Shown piece after piece: positions 21,611 through 32,955 of a DNA stretch of 64,000 nt; position 1 is the first letter of the stretch, and every line of letters begins with the position of its first letter. A program made the position numbers and the translations under genes. The DNA comes from Sorex araneus (lineage: Eukaryota; Chordata; Mammalia; Eulipotyphla; Soricidae): the NCBI RefSeq assembly GCF_027595985.1, contig NC_073304.1:49889137-49953136 (forward strand), in the 5' to 3' direction. The notes beneath the pieces were generated by a model that searched no databases, was not told the origin of the DNA, and was given only the letters and a program-made list of their open reading frames with translations.

Positions 21611-21985
21611 GAAAGAATTTAAAATCTGAACAATTCTTAACTCTAAAGTCCTTCTGAGATTCCCGTGAACAGCGATATAGGCTTAAGAAGCTAGATGGCA
21701 GAGTAATCACACAGTTACGGGGTTTTTGAGACTGTTGCTGACAGAAAGAAAAAAATTTTCCTGCTTACCTGTCTGAATGATAGAAAAGAGGTACTGTTCT
21801 GTGGGGATTTAAGAGGATTATTCTTTTTATCACCTTTACTGACATATAATATTGACATGTAACATTGGGTAAGTTTTAGATATGTAACATTGATTTGATA
21901 CAATTCATGTTACTTGATTACTTTGATTACCAGTGTGGCATTAACATATTAACACCTACTACCTTGACAGATTATGTCAGAATCA
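21611..21985. other. Intergenic, no gene seen
   Basis: A/T-rich. A short LINE-like piece (TCACCTTTACTGACATATAATATTG) may occur near 21830. Confidence 0.4.
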
Positions 21986-21989
21986 TTTC

Positions 21990-22389
21990 TTTCTTTTCAT
22001 TTTGCTTTTTGGGTCACACCCGGCAATGCACAGGGGTTACCTCCTGGTTTTGCTCTCAGGAATTACTCCTGGCGGTGCTCAGGGGACCATATGGGATGCT
22101 GGGAATTGAACTTGGGTCGACCGTGTGCAAGGCAAATGCCCTACCTGCTGTGCTATTGCTCCAGCCCCAAGATCATTTATTTCTGTGGTGAGGACACTTA
22201 CATTTAATTAATTAATTAATCTTTGCTTTTTGGGTCATACCCAGCAATGCACAGGGGTTACTCCTGGCTCATGCACTCAGGAATTACCCCTGGTGGTGCT
22301 CAGGGGACCATATGGGATGCTGGGAATCAAACCCGGGTTGGCCGCGTGCAAGGCAAATGCCCTATCCACTGTGCTATTGCTCCAGCCCC
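21990..22389 (-). repeat. Two SOR-A SINEs in the same orientation
   Basis: Copies at about 21998-22168 and 22226-22389 both read T tract to CTCCAGCCCC and are close to consensus. ATCATTT occurs on both sides of the first. An (AATT)n tract (22204-22222) lies between them. AATACTTACATTT and ACACTTACATTT on either side of the second mark its likely target duplication. Confidence 0.92.
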
Positions 22390-22411
22390 AGATAATACTT
22401 ACATTTAAAAT

Positions 22412-22886
22412 TTTTTTTAAAATTTATTTTAATGTTTTTATTGAACCACTATGAGATACAGTTACAAAGCTTTCATGATTGAGTTTCAGACGTACAATGA
22501 TTGAATACCCATCCCTCCTCCATTGTACATTTTCCACCACCAATGTTCCCAGTATCCCTCCCCACCTCATAGCCCACCCCACTCCCTGCCTCTGTGGCAG
22601 ACAATTTCCTTCTTATTCTCTCTCTACTTTTGGGCATTATGATTTGGAAAACAAATAATGAGAGGCCATCATGTTTGGTCCTTAGTCTACTTTCAGCACA
22701 TATCTCCCATCCCGAGTGATCCCTCCAACCGTCATTGACTTAGTGATCCCTTCTCTAACCCAACTGCTTTCTCCCACAGCTCATGAGGCAGGTTTCCAAC
22801 CATGGAGCAAACTTCCTGGTCCTTGTCTCTACTGTCCTTGGGTGTTAGTCTCATATTATTTCATATTCCACAAATGAGGAGGACAC
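22412..22886 (-). repeat. L1 3' UTR, 5'-truncated
   Basis: Read on the minus strand this is an L1 end. The plus strand starts with the inverted terminus (TATTGAACCACTATGAGATA), then CCATTTTCCACCACCAATGTTCCC-type sequence and CATATCTCCCATCCCGAGTG. It stops near TTCCACAAATGAG, before ORF2. ACTTACATTTAAA at the left and ACTTAAATTTGAA at the right are a probable decayed target duplication. 22887-23040 is unassigned. Confidence 0.85.
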
Positions 22887-23107
22887 TTAAATTTGAATGT
22901 GAGCAACATTCAAATATTTGACAATGTTATTAGCTATAGCATGATATAATACACTAACCCCCCAGAACTTAATCTTTTAACTGGAAGTTTGTGCTCTTTG
23001 ATCAATAGCTTGTCATTTCTGCACCCCGATTTCTGGTATAACCACTGCTCTCTATCCTCTGTTTCTTTCTTTGTGTGTGGGGGGGGAGGGGGGGGAGGAG
23101 GCCAGGG

Positions 23108-24809
23108 TGTTGTGTGAATATTTGTGTGGTCGGAGGCGCTGAGATAAGGAACGAGGAAGAAATGTGTCTTATGGAGGTCCAAGGCTCTCTCTGGCTCTTG
23201 GCAAAGGCAGAGAGCCCCATGGATCTCCTTTTATTGATCATGCTATCTCTAAAGGGCGCAATACAGTGACGTCACCAAAATGTTATAGGAATTTTCCAGA
23301 TTCTGGCTATTGTAAACAGTGCTGCGATGAACATACATGTGCAGATGTTGTTTCGATTGTACTTTTTTTGCCTCTCTGGGATATATTCCCAGCAGTGGTA
23401 TTGCTGGGTCAAATGGGAGCTCAACCTCTAGTTTTCTGAGAATCGTCCATACTGTTTTCCAAAAGGGCTGAACTAGCCGGCATTCCCACCAGCAGTGTAG
23501 AAGGGTCCCTTTCTCCCCACATCCTCTCCAACAGCGGTTGCTTTTGTTCTTTTGGATGTGTGCCAGTCTCTGTGGTGTGAGGTGGTATCTCATGGTTGTT
23601 TTGATCTGCATCTCTCTGATGATTAGTGATGCAGAGCACTTTTTCATGTGCCTTTTGGCCATTCGTATTTCTTCCTTGGTAAAGTTTCTGTTCAGTTCTT
23701 CGCCCCATTTTTTGATGGGGTTGGATGTTTTCTTTTTGTAGAAACTTTGGTACATCTATACAATGGAATACTATGCAGCTGTTAGAAAAAAGGAAGTCAA
23801 GAATTTTGTAGTTAAGTGGATGGGCATGAAAAGTTTCATGCTGAGTGAAATGAGTCAGAAAGAGAGAGACAGACATAGAAAGACTGCACTCATCTATGGT
23901 ATATAGAATATCAGAGTGGGAGACTAATACCCAAGAACTGTAGAAATAAGTACCAGGAGGTTGACCCCCTGGCTTCGAGGCTGGCCTCACGTTCCGGGGA
24001 AAGGGCAACTCAGAGAAGCGATCACCAACTACATTGTAGTCGAAGGCCATGTGGGGGAAGGGAGTTGCGGGCTGAATGAGGGCTAGAGACTGAGCACAGC
24101 GGCCACTCAACATCTTTATTGCAAACCACAACAGCTAATTAGAGAGAGAGAACAGAAGGGAATGCCCTGCCACAGTGGCAGGGTGGGGTGGGGGGGAGAT
24201 GGGATTGGGGAGGGTGGGAGGGACGCCGGGTTTACGGGTGGTGGAGAATGGGCACTGGTGAAGGGATGGGTTCCCGAACTTTGTATGAGGGAAGTATAAG
24301 CACAAAAGTGTATAAATCTGTAACTGTACCCTCACGGTGATTCTCTAATTAAAAATAAATAAATTATAAAAAAAAATGTTATAGGAAGAACATTGAGGCA
24401 GCATTATTTCCTTGTATCTGCAGGCCAGTAATCTAGGCCTTTGGAAAGAAGATACAAAACCAAAAACCGAAACCTTTCTTGGGCTAAAAGAACTTGGATT
24501 TACATCCCAAAGACAAGACTGGGCTGCCACAGGAAATCTACATGTCCATTACAAACTAGCAGCACTTGAAATCTACATCCCAAAGACTAGGCTGGGCCAG
24601 AGCCTGGAATCTACAATGTCAAAAATCAGGCCTGGCTAACACCTGAGATCTGCATGTTAAAGACCAGCCAGGCTTTTGTGAGAAAAGGAAAAACTGCTTC
24701 TTTCAATATGCTGAAATTATTTTCTGAAGGCAGCTTGAAGGGGGAAAATGTTCCTGTCTGTAGTACAGTTTACGTGGGCTTGCCCTGATAGCTCAGTCCA
24801 TCCCCAACA
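23108..24809 (-). mobile_element. Solo LTR, family B, copy 2, interrupted by an L1
   Basis: On the minus strand the element begins TGTTGGGGATGGACTGAGCT at 24809 and ends CACACAACA at 23108. An exact 6-bp duplication CCAGGG flanks it (23102-23107 and 24810-24815). About 600 bp belong to the LTR; the rest is the L1 at 23292-24371 and its target duplication. A tandem block of about 55-70 bp (motif CTACATCCCAAAGAC, near 24496 and 24573) is absent from copy 1 at 16.2 kb. The LTR itself landed in or next to an old SINE whose body continues at 24810. Confidence 0.9.
23292..24371. mobile_element. L1 insertion with 5' inversion (twin priming), nested in the LTR
   Basis: The left part (about 23292-23740) is L1 ORF2 C-terminal sequence on the minus strand (peptide [17 protein letters not shown] and the FWKT segment). 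The right part (about 23741-24371) is the following ORF2 end and 3' UTR on the plus strand ([27 protein letters not shown]), ending in an A-rich tail. About 15 codons between the halves are missing. An exact 15-bp duplication AAAATGTTATAGGAA brackets the whole (23277-23291 and 24372-24386 within one base). This is the classic outcome of twin-primed reverse transcription. Confidence 0.92.
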
Positions 24810-25639
24810 CCAGGGGTTACATCGACGGTGCTCAGGGCTTACTCCTGGCTCTATGCTCACGGATCACTCCTGGTGGATTCAGGGGACCATATGGGGTGGT
24901 GGGGACGGATCCTGGGTTATCTGCATGCAAGGCAAACACCCTATCTGCTGTACTGTCTCTCTGGTCCCTCTATCCTGTTTCTAAGAGGAATGATTTATAT
25001 GGTGGAACTGTTGTGGGGAGTATTAGACGCAGAACCCAGAGCCTGACACATGCAGTCAAGCACTCTATCTATGAGCTATGCTCTTGGTCCCTAAGAGAAA
25101 CAATTTGTTGCCTTTGTTCTTTGGGCCACACCTTAAAGTGGTCATGGATCACTCTTGCTGGAGGACCATGTGGTGCTGGGGATTAAACCTGGGGCTCAAA
25201 CATGCAAAGCATGAAGCCCAGTCTTTTGTGCCACCTCCCTGATTAGGGACGGATTTTGTTTCATTTTTTTTTTAATCAAAATGTTTGTATTTTGTTCCAG
25301 AGCTGATTGTTTTCAGGGATATATCCTGGCTGTGTTCAGGGTGTACTGCTGGCTGTGTCCAAGGGACCATATGCAGTGCAGGAATGAAACCAAAGCCAGC
25401 TTTTGCAAGCTAATTGCCCTATCAGCTATACTATCTCTCTGGCACCTGGCACAAATTTAACTTAATTTAATTTATTTGGTTTATGGGCCACACCTGGCAG
25501 TGCTCAGGGCCTTCTCCTGGCTGTGCTCAGGGATCACTCCTGCAAGGGACCATATGGGGGGCTGTGGATGAAACTAGGGTTGACTGCGTGCAAGGCAAGT
25601 GACCTACCTGCTGTACTATCTCTCCAACCCACTGTCACT
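24810..25639 (-). repeat. Run of old SINE relics
   Basis: Five diverged reverse SINEs follow each other: about 24816-24965, 25010-25092, 25110-25235, 25290-25445 and 25485-25635. Each has a variant of CTCAGGG(A/C)TNACTCCTGGCT, ACCATATGGG and CTGTACTATCTCTCTGG. The frames through them are not genes. Confidence 0.75.
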
Positions 25640-26065
25640 GTCATCCTGTTGCTCATCGATTTGTTAGAGCAGGGACCAGTAATGTCTCTCAGTGTGAGAC
25701 TTATTATTTTTTTATTTTTTTTATTTTTGGGTCACACCCAGCAATGCACAGGGGTTACTCCTGGCTCTGCACTCAGGAATTACCCCTGGCGGTGCTCAGG
25801 GGACCATATGGGATGCTGGAAATCGAACCCGGGTCAGCTTGCACGCCCTACCCGCTGTGCTATCACTCCAGCCCCTGTGAGACTTATTATTGTTACTGTT
25901 TTTGGCATATCGAATACTCTATGGGTAGCTTGCCAGGCTCTGCTGTGTGGGCGCAATACTCTCGGTAGCTTGTCGGGCTCTCCAAGAGGGGCAGAAGAAT
26001 CAAACACGGGTTGGCCGAGTGAAAGGCAAATGCCCTATCCACTGTGCTATTGCTCCAGCCCCTCA
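25640..26065 (-). repeat. SOR-B SINE split by a SOR-A SINE
   Basis: Outer element: reverse SOR-B (CCTGTTGCTCATCGATTTGT, TTTTTGGCATATCGAATACT, GCTTGTCGGGCTCTCCAAGA, CTATTGCTCCAGCCCC). It is interrupted at 25708-25876 and resumes with a repeat of its own GTGAGACTTATTATT. It is therefore older than the insert. Confidence 0.92.
25709..25875 (-). repeat. SOR-A SINE nested in SOR-B
   Basis: Near-consensus reverse SOR-A bounded by an exact 16-bp duplication TGTGAGACTTATTATT (25693-25708 and 25876-25891). This gives a clear age order: SOR-B first, SOR-A later. Confidence 0.95.
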
Positions 26066-26172
26066 CCAACCCACCTGATATAAATTTTTAAAGTTAGTAA
26101 AAAATCAAGAAAACTTCCTCAGCATTGAGATTTGTTCTTTGTAGTCAGTTCAGTGCATCAGGATCCTTTGGA

Positions 26173-26875
26173 TGTCGGTGGGCCCCACGGGTGACTTACG
26201 TGAAGCGGGGAGGAGAAAGACAGTCACTTTCTCTCCAACTGCCTCTACCACCCATGACCCAGGGTTACTGGGTTCTTGTCTCGCTCTCGGAAAAGAATTT
26301 CAGGAGTAGACAAGCAGTGAAGTAACAGATTTTATTCAGAGGTTTCTGAGGGAAGGAGGAAGGATAAGTGGGAGAGAGAATAGTAAGAATAACGCGCTCA
26401 AGAGAGAACGCGGGCTTCTCCAAGGGTGGAGAGAGCTCTACACACATCCTAGCACTGGACATGAAAGCATGAAAGTACACATCTCAAGGGGGGAGATGCG
26501 GGCGACACATGTGCTTGGGCACCACATGTGCTCGGCCACGTGGGCACAAGCAGCACATGGGCTCAGGCAGCATATGCGCGCCCTTCCTTTGTTCAAGGTG
26601 TCTTTTATAGGGTTTCTGCAACCTGCCCCCACCCACATGGGGTTTCTTTCCAGGTAAAAGTTCGTTGCTAAGGTTACCAGCGAGGTTGGGAGTGGTGATG
26701 GCCTTCTTTGGGGAACCTCCTGGGGAGGGGTCCATTATCCTCAGGGTCTGCTGAAGGTCTTATCAGGTCCGTTTCCTGTATCCACAGGGTGGGTCAGTCT
26801 CAGGATTCTCCTCCCCGGAGACTTTGATAATCTAAGTTTCATTGCCAGGGGCCTTTCCCTATCTACCTGCCTACA
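26173..26875 (-). mobile_element. Probable solo LTR, family C
   Basis: Minus-strand ends TGTAGGCAGGTAGATAGGGA (26875) and ...CCCACCGACA (26173) have the TG...CA form. AATAAA lies on the minus strand at 26336-26331, before a U5-like C/T-rich end. A short imperfect tandem block with CACATGTGCT/CACATGGGCTC variants lies at 26508-26575. I could not find matching flanking duplications, so the limits are tentative. Confidence 0.65.
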
Positions 26876-27150
26876 TCACTTTGAAAGACTGAGGAGGTGT
26901 GTATTTAGAGGCATAGACTTGGCAGCATCCTGGATCACAAGTGTCTTCCAAGCCCTTCTACAGTTCAACATTACTTAAGTTTCTGTCCATCTCTTTCTCT
27001 TTCTCATAGCTATCAACTAAGTTTGCATTAGCCCCTTTAACTTGTGGTTCTAACAAATGCAAATGACATGAAAGGCAATGATCAAAAGGCTGTGGGACTT
27101 TGGGAGGGTAAATGTCCTGGAAGACTGTCAGTCACACCGCCAAGGTGTTT
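26876..27150. other. Unassigned
   Basis: Nothing recognised between the LTR and the next SINE. Confidence 0.4.
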
Positions 27151-27600
27151 TTTTGTTTGCTTGTTTGTTTTTGGGCCACACTAGCATTGTTCAGGGATTA
27201 CTCCTGGTTCTGCACTCAGGAATTCCTCCTGGTGGTGCTCAGGGGACCACATAGGATACCAGGGATCGAACCCGGTTGTTCACGGGCAAGGAAAATGCCT
27301 TATCTGCCGTACTATCACTCCCACCAAGCTTTAAATTCCCACTCTTCTGACCTTGACTTGTGTAGCTTCTCGAGGGAGGGCTTTTCTTCCTTTGTTCCTT
27401 CTTTTATTCTTCAGTTTTCAGTTCCTTCCATTTGTTCTTTCCTGTCTTCCGCATCCAGAGATGCTGTTGCGGGGAGTGAGGGGAGGCACACCTGGCTCTG
27501 TGCTTGGAGTTCATGTCTGGTGGCAGGATGCAAAGTGTTGTTCATAGTTGCATGCAGGGTTAAGTGTCTTAACCTCTGTGTAGTTTCTCCAGCCCCAAAG
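27150..27600 (-). repeat. SINE (27155-27327) and a SINE fragment (27470-27597)
   Basis: The first copy has TTTTTGGGCCACACTAGCAT, GGTGGTGCTCAGGGGACCAC, GGGATCGAACCCGG and GCCGTACTATCACTCCCACC. The second is a partial, more diverged reverse copy ending GTAGTTTCTCCAGCCCC. The C/T-rich stretch between them is unassigned. Confidence 0.75.
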
Positions 27601-28080
27601 CATTGATTTTCTTGTTAGTAAAATTAGGATGGTGATCGTACCCATGGTGCAGAGTTGCGATGGTTATGGCTTTTGTGAGGGCTGACATACATCCTAGTGC
27701 ATAGCAGATTTGCACATAATATTTATTATTACTGCTGAATTATTTACATAGCTGTGCACATAAATACACACATTTCTCTACATCTTCACAGCATTCATTG
27801 AGGCAAGGCGTTTGCATTTCCATTTATCTACAGTGAACACTGGGCCGGACTGGGTTATTTGTTTAAAGTGGGGAGCATGGAATTTACTTAGGTCTCAAGT
27901 TCAGGACTCTTCTCAGTCACTTTGGAGCCTTTTAGAAATGCAGACAAATCTAGACATTGCTAGTATAAAAATGTCTCAAGACTGGCCTGATACTCATGCC
28001 CAATCCATCAAGAGATCTGGGGGCCTGTTGGGTTAGGGTTTACTCTTGGCTCTGTGCTCAGAGATTACTCCTGGTGTGTG
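27601..28080. other. Intergenic; short SINE trace at the end
   Basis: 27601-28030 has nothing recognised. 28036-28075 (TTTACTCTTGGCTCTGTGCT, CAGAGATTACTCCTGG) is a reverse SINE fragment that abuts the LTR to its right. Confidence 0.45.
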
Positions 28081-28973
28081 AAATTCCCTCACGTGTGAGG
28101 AGCTGTGTAAACCCCACACGCACCAGCAGGCATTATAGGTGAAAGGATGTTCACGGGCTCTCTGGTGGCTCTCTCTCGCCGCCTGAGTTTGGTGCTCTCG
28201 AGCTGCTTCTCCACCTGGAGAGGCTGTTGCCTTGGACGGACGGATGAAGAACAAGGACCAAGCTGGTTACTGATTAGTTGCCGTTTATTTAATCTCTTGT
28301 CTCTCCCAGCTCTCTTTCTCTGTGTGTGTCTCTCTCTAACAGCGCAATTCTTTCTTCCCTCTGTATCCATCTCGTCTACCTCTCTCTGCTCTCTCTCCTT
28401 CAATCCCCCTGCAGCAACCTTCAAACAATTCCTTCCACAATCCAACAACCAATTGTTGTTGGATCTCCAATCATCAATCAATTCCCCCCTTCTCCCTGCA
28501 GCCACTCTTTTTTATCCTCTCACCTGGAAAACAATATGGACAGTCCTTCAGAAACTGAAGCGTGATCAAAAGTTTTTTTTCCAGACTTCTCAACTATCTG
28601 CAGCCCATGAGGGCAAAAACAATCTCTAGGTGTGTTTCTCCTCTCCTTAGATCTGCAACTTAATTAGCATCTTTAAATCTCCTAATATTTACTATTCTGT
28701 ATGGACACAGTAATAGACACTTTTAGGCTTGTAGGGTGACTTTCCTGGGGACATCTTACCACAGACTCAGACTACAGTGCTCAGACAGGATCAATCATTC
28801 CTAACCCTGGCAGGGTCCAAATCTATTTATTACTTTTGGATCGTGACAGAATTTGTCTATTCCAAGCTCTTAACTTATAGTTAAGCACTAGGGTACTTTT
28901 TTTGGTTTGTTTTATTATTATTTTTTTTATTTTATTGAATCACCGTGAGATATAGTTACAAGCTTTCATTTTT

Positions 28974-29179
28974 TTTTAAAGATAGTATTATTTTATTTAT
29001 TTATTTATTATTTTTGGTTTTTGGGTCACACCCGGCGATGCACAGGGGTTACTCCTGGCTCTTCACTCAGGAATTAACCCTGGTGGTGCTCAGGGGACCA
29101 TATGGGACGCTGGGATTAGAACCCGGGTCGGTCGCGTGCAAGGCAAACGCCCTACCCGCTGTGCTATCGCTCCAGCCCC
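28974..29179 (-). repeat. SOR-A SINE nested in L1
   Basis: Reverse SINE with a long T/A-rich tail (TTTATTTATTTATTATT) and a near-consensus body (GGGTCACACCCGGCGATGC to GCTCCAGCCCC). CAAGCTTTCATTTTT on both sides (28959-28973 and about 29181-29195) is its target duplication, copied from the L1 3' end. Confidence 0.93.
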
Positions 29180-30160
29180 TCAAGCTTTCATTTTTGAGTG
29201 ATAATCACACAGTGATCAAACACCCGTCCCTCTACCAGTACACCTTCCCCACCACCAATATCCCCAGTATACTCCCCCCTTTTCAACCCTCCCCTTGCCT
29301 CCATGGCAGATAATATTCCCCATATTCTCTCTCTACTTTGGGGCATTATGGTTTGCAATACAGATACTGAGAGGTTATCATGTTTGGTCCTTTATCTACT
29401 TTCAGCACACATCTCCCATCCCGACCGATTCCTCCAACCCTCATTTAATTAGTGATCCCTTCTCTATTCCAGCTGCCTTCTTCCCTCTGCTCATGAGGCA
29501 GGCTTCCAGCTATGGAGGAATCTTTCTGGCCCTTGTACCTACTATCATTGGTTGTCAGTCTCATGTCATGTTATTTTATACTTCACAAATGAGTGCAGTC
29601 TTTCTATATCTGTCCCTCTCTTTTTGACTCATTTCACGTAGCATGATACTCTCCATGTCTATCCACTTATAAGCAAATTTCATGACTTCATCTCTCCTAA
29701 TAGCTGCATAGTATTCCACTGTGTAGATGTACCAAAGTTTCTTTAACCAGTCGTCTGTTCTCGGGCACTTGGGTTGTTTCAAGATTTTGGCTATTGTGAA
29801 CAGTGCTGCAATGAATATATAGGTACAAATGACATTTCTACTGTGCTTTTTTTGCAACCTCCCTTGGGATATAGTCCCAGAAGTGGTACTGCAGGGTCAT
29901 ATGGAAGCTCAATTTCTAGTTTCTGAAAGACTGTCCATATTGTTTTCCAGAAGGACTGGACCAGTCGGCATTCCCACCAACAGTGAAAGAGCGTCCCTTT
30001 TCCTCCACATCCATGCCAGCACTGGTTGCTTTTGTCCTTTTGAGTGTGTGCCAGTCTCTGTGGTGTGAGATGATATCTCATTGTTGTTTTGATTTGCATC
30101 TCCCTGATGACTAGCGAACTAGTGATGTGCAACACTTTTTCATGTTCCTTTTGCTATTTG

Positions 30161-30330
<170 letters not shown>

Positions 30331-30497
30331 TTGCTTTTTGGGTCATACTCGGCGATGCACAGGGGTTACTCCTGGCTCTGCACTCAGGAATTACCCCTGG
30401 TGGTGCTCAGGGGATCATATGGGATGCTGGAATCAAACCTGGGTCAGCTTTGTGCAAGGCAAATGCCCTACCCGCTGTGCTATGGATCCAGCCCTGT
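30331..30497 (-). repeat. SOR-A SINE nested in L1, with expanded tail
   Basis: TTTTTTTTGCTTTTTGGGTC, CATATGGGATGCTGGAATC and a last segment TGCTATGGATCCAGCCC. TTTGTATTTC on the left of the TTTC tract and CTGTATTTG right of the SINE are remnants of the duplicated L1 target. The L1 reading continues across it (GAGGAAGCTTCTATTCATTT). Confidence 0.9.
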
Positions 30498-31066
30498 ATT
30501 TGTTTTTTGAGGAAGCTTCTATTCATTTCTTCTCTCTATTTTTTGATGGCGTTGGAGGTTTCTTTTTTCTTGTACAATTCTACTAGTGACTTGAATATCC
30601 TGGATATTAATCCCTTCTCAGATGGTTTGGGTAAATATTCTTTCCTATTCTGTGGGTTCTCTTTGTATTTTGGTGCATTAGCGCACTTTGGCCAGGCCCA
30701 TTTCAATGCCAGGATAGCTCATAGCTCACCACTTGCCCTGGGTCCATCCAGTCCCTCGTTGGGACTCCACTTTTGGGGATCTAGGAAGTAAGGGCAACTG
30801 AGGCTTAAGTCAAGAGAGCAGATGTCCAGGAGGTATATTATCTGGAGTCAACCAACTCCCAAGCCACAGGCTTGTCTTTTTAACTGTCTTCCTATATCCA
30901 CACAAAAAGCAATTGCTTTGAAATAGCTAACCATGCAAAAGATATTAAGAAGAAGAGAAAGACAATATTTACAGAAGACAAAGGTAATTGACAGGTCAGG
31001 GGGTCAATCAACAAACACAAGCTCCCAGCAGTCAGGGAAGAAGGGCAAACCAACCGTTATCCTACA

Positions 31067-31450
31067 CCAATTGGTGCTTGGAAGACCATATGTTATAGGG
31101 GTATTGAATCCAGGTCAACTGCATGCAAAATAAGTGCCTTAACCTAGCATCTAGTTGTGTACTCTGCAACCATCAGGTGAGGTGGATAGAGAGTGATAAG
31201 AAAGAGTCCAGCCAGTTCAGTGTTCTTGGTCTTGGGGCTTGGTGAGCCTGCTGGGAGGCAGACATCATCATCTTTGGCCCCTATGACCTAGAACTGGTTG
31301 TAATAAGTGCCTAAGTGTTTGTGGACCCCTATGCATGAAAACCTTAGGAAGAGATAGTCCATCTACCATAACAACAGTACTGAAATGAGATTAAAAAGTG
31401 GACTTCTGTTGAAGCACATGGGTGGACCCTGAAGACCATCAAGAGAATTC
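31067..31450. other. Unassigned, with a SINE fragment at the left
   Basis: 31070-31150 (CATATGTTATAGGGGTATTG, TCAACTGCATGCAAAATAAG) resembles a reverse SINE B-box part. The rest is not recognised. Confidence 0.45.
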
Positions 31451-31451
31451 T

Positions 31452-31765
31452 TGGGACAGGAATGATAGTACAACAGGTAGGGTGTTTTCCTTGCATGCAG
31501 CCAATCTGGGTTCAATTCCCATCATCTCATATGGTCCCCTGAACACCACCAGTAGTAATTCCTGAGTACAGAGCTAGGAGTAACCCCTGAGTATCACCAG
31601 ATGTGACGTAAACAGGAAAATATTCTTTAGGGCTGAAGAGATGCAGGCCTGGGCTCAATCCCCAGCTCCATGTAGGCCCCCCAATACTGCCAGTAACCCT
31701 CAAGTACTAAGCTGGAAATAGCCCTTGAACATTCTGTGTGTGAACCTAAAACAAAGCAAAAGTGT
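31452..31765 (+). repeat. SOR-A SINE followed by a degenerate SINE
   Basis: 31452-31622 reads GGGACAGGAATGATAGTACA, CAATCTGGGTTCAATTCCCA, CTCATATGGTCCCCTGAACA to an A-rich end. 31625-31765 is a poorer copy lacking most of its head. Confidence 0.85.
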
Positions 31766-31803
31766 ATCTTTAGTTTGGATTCTCTAGTACTTTCCCAGTG
31801 TAA

Positions 31804-31805
<2 letters not shown>

Positions 31806-31852
<47 letters not shown>

Positions 31853-32010
31853 CACATATGGAGTAAACTCAGGGCTTATTCCTGAACTTAGTGTGCTCAG
31901 GGATCACTCCTGGTGGTACCTGGGAGATAATGTGGTAGGGGTATTGAATCCAGGTTGACTGCATTCAAGATAAGTGGCTAAACCCCTGTTACTTTCTCTT
32001 CAGGCCCTAC
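31806..32010 (-). repeat. (TC)n tract joined to an old SINE
   Basis: About 42 bp of (CT)n at 31808-31850 precede a reverse SINE relic (CTCAGGGCTTATTCCTGAAC, TTGACTGCATTCAAGATAAG, CTCTTCAGGCCC). The dinucleotide tract replaces the usual T tract. Confidence 0.75.
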
Positions 32011-32109
32011 GTGCAATTTTGAGTTTTTTATGCTTTCCATTATTGAGTCTGGGACCTCACACATGCCAGCAATTTTTCTCTCTTCTCCTCTACCTACCTC
32101 GCCACTGGT

Positions 32110-32111
<2 letters not shown>

Positions 32112-32185
<74 letters not shown>

Positions 32186-32240
32186 GTCTCTGTCTCTCTC
32201 TGTCTCTGTCACTCTCTCTCTCTCTCCCTCTCTCTGTGTG
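32112..32240. repeat. (TC)n microsatellite with TGTC interruptions
   Basis: About 125 bp of CT repeat, pure at the left (to 32175) and interrupted by TGTCTC variants at the right. The Ser/Leu-rich open frames are artefacts. Confidence 0.97.
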
Positions 32241-32779
32241 TATTATAAGTTCCTGTCTTTATAACAGAATACCACAGGCTGGTGACTTAAAACACAGAAA
32301 ATTAAAAAAAAAGTTCTGGAGGCTTCAAGTTGAAGGTCAAAGAGGGAGTAGAATTAGTGAGGTTTCTGGTGAGGTCTTTTTCTTTCTGGAATGCAGATGG
32401 TTGACCGCATTCTCGCTGGGTCTTCACCAGGTCCCTCCCTGTCTTTCTTTCTGGTGGTCTTTCTGATTTCTGTTCTACCTAAATAAATGCCAGAAGGGTT
32501 GACATAATCACATTTGTTAAGTGGATGATCTAGTCAGCACATAGAACTGCTTTCACCTTTTAAGTCTTAATCTCTAGTTACCAAAGAATGACTCTTTGGG
32601 AACCAGCAGACTTGTAGGAAGAGATTCTTTGGGTCACCTGATCACGTAGAAATATAATGAATAGCGCATGTGGCAGAATAACATAGATCAGATTACCTCA
32701 ATAATCACCTCAATAATCAGATTACCTCAATATTGTCCTCCAGCTGCCCTTTATTTGGTCTCTTTGGTTTGTGTGTTTT
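32241..32779. other. Intergenic; contains one half of a 38-bp direct repeat
   Basis: No gene seen. 32643-32680 is identical to 33577-33614. ATTACCTCAATA/ATCACCTCAATA units form a short tandem array at 32692-32731. Confidence 0.7.
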
Positions 32780-32955
32780 TGTTTTGTTTTTGGACCAACC
32801 CAATGGTACCCAGGGGCTGTTGCTGGCTGTGTGCTCAGTAGTGAGCTCTGACTTTTGCTGGGGGAACCACATGCAGTGCTGGGAGTTAGCTGACAGCCTT
32901 CAGCTAATTGCAAGACAAATACCTTCTTGCTGTTCTATCTCTCCAGTCCTCTCTG
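32780..32955 (-). repeat. Old SINE relic
   Basis: CAGGGGCTGTTGCTGGCTGT, GAACCACATGCAGTGCTGGG and TGTTCTATCTCTCCAGTCC in reverse order. Confidence 0.65.

Noticed and set aside
23249-24131. Minus-strand frames of 168 and 236 residues that look like a reverse-transcriptase-related gene
   Set aside because: They are the inverted half of a truncated L1 ORF2, and the longer frame runs through inversion and 3' UTR sequence. Not a host gene.
31974-32264. Ser/Leu repeat protein
   Set aside because: A (TC)n microsatellite read through.
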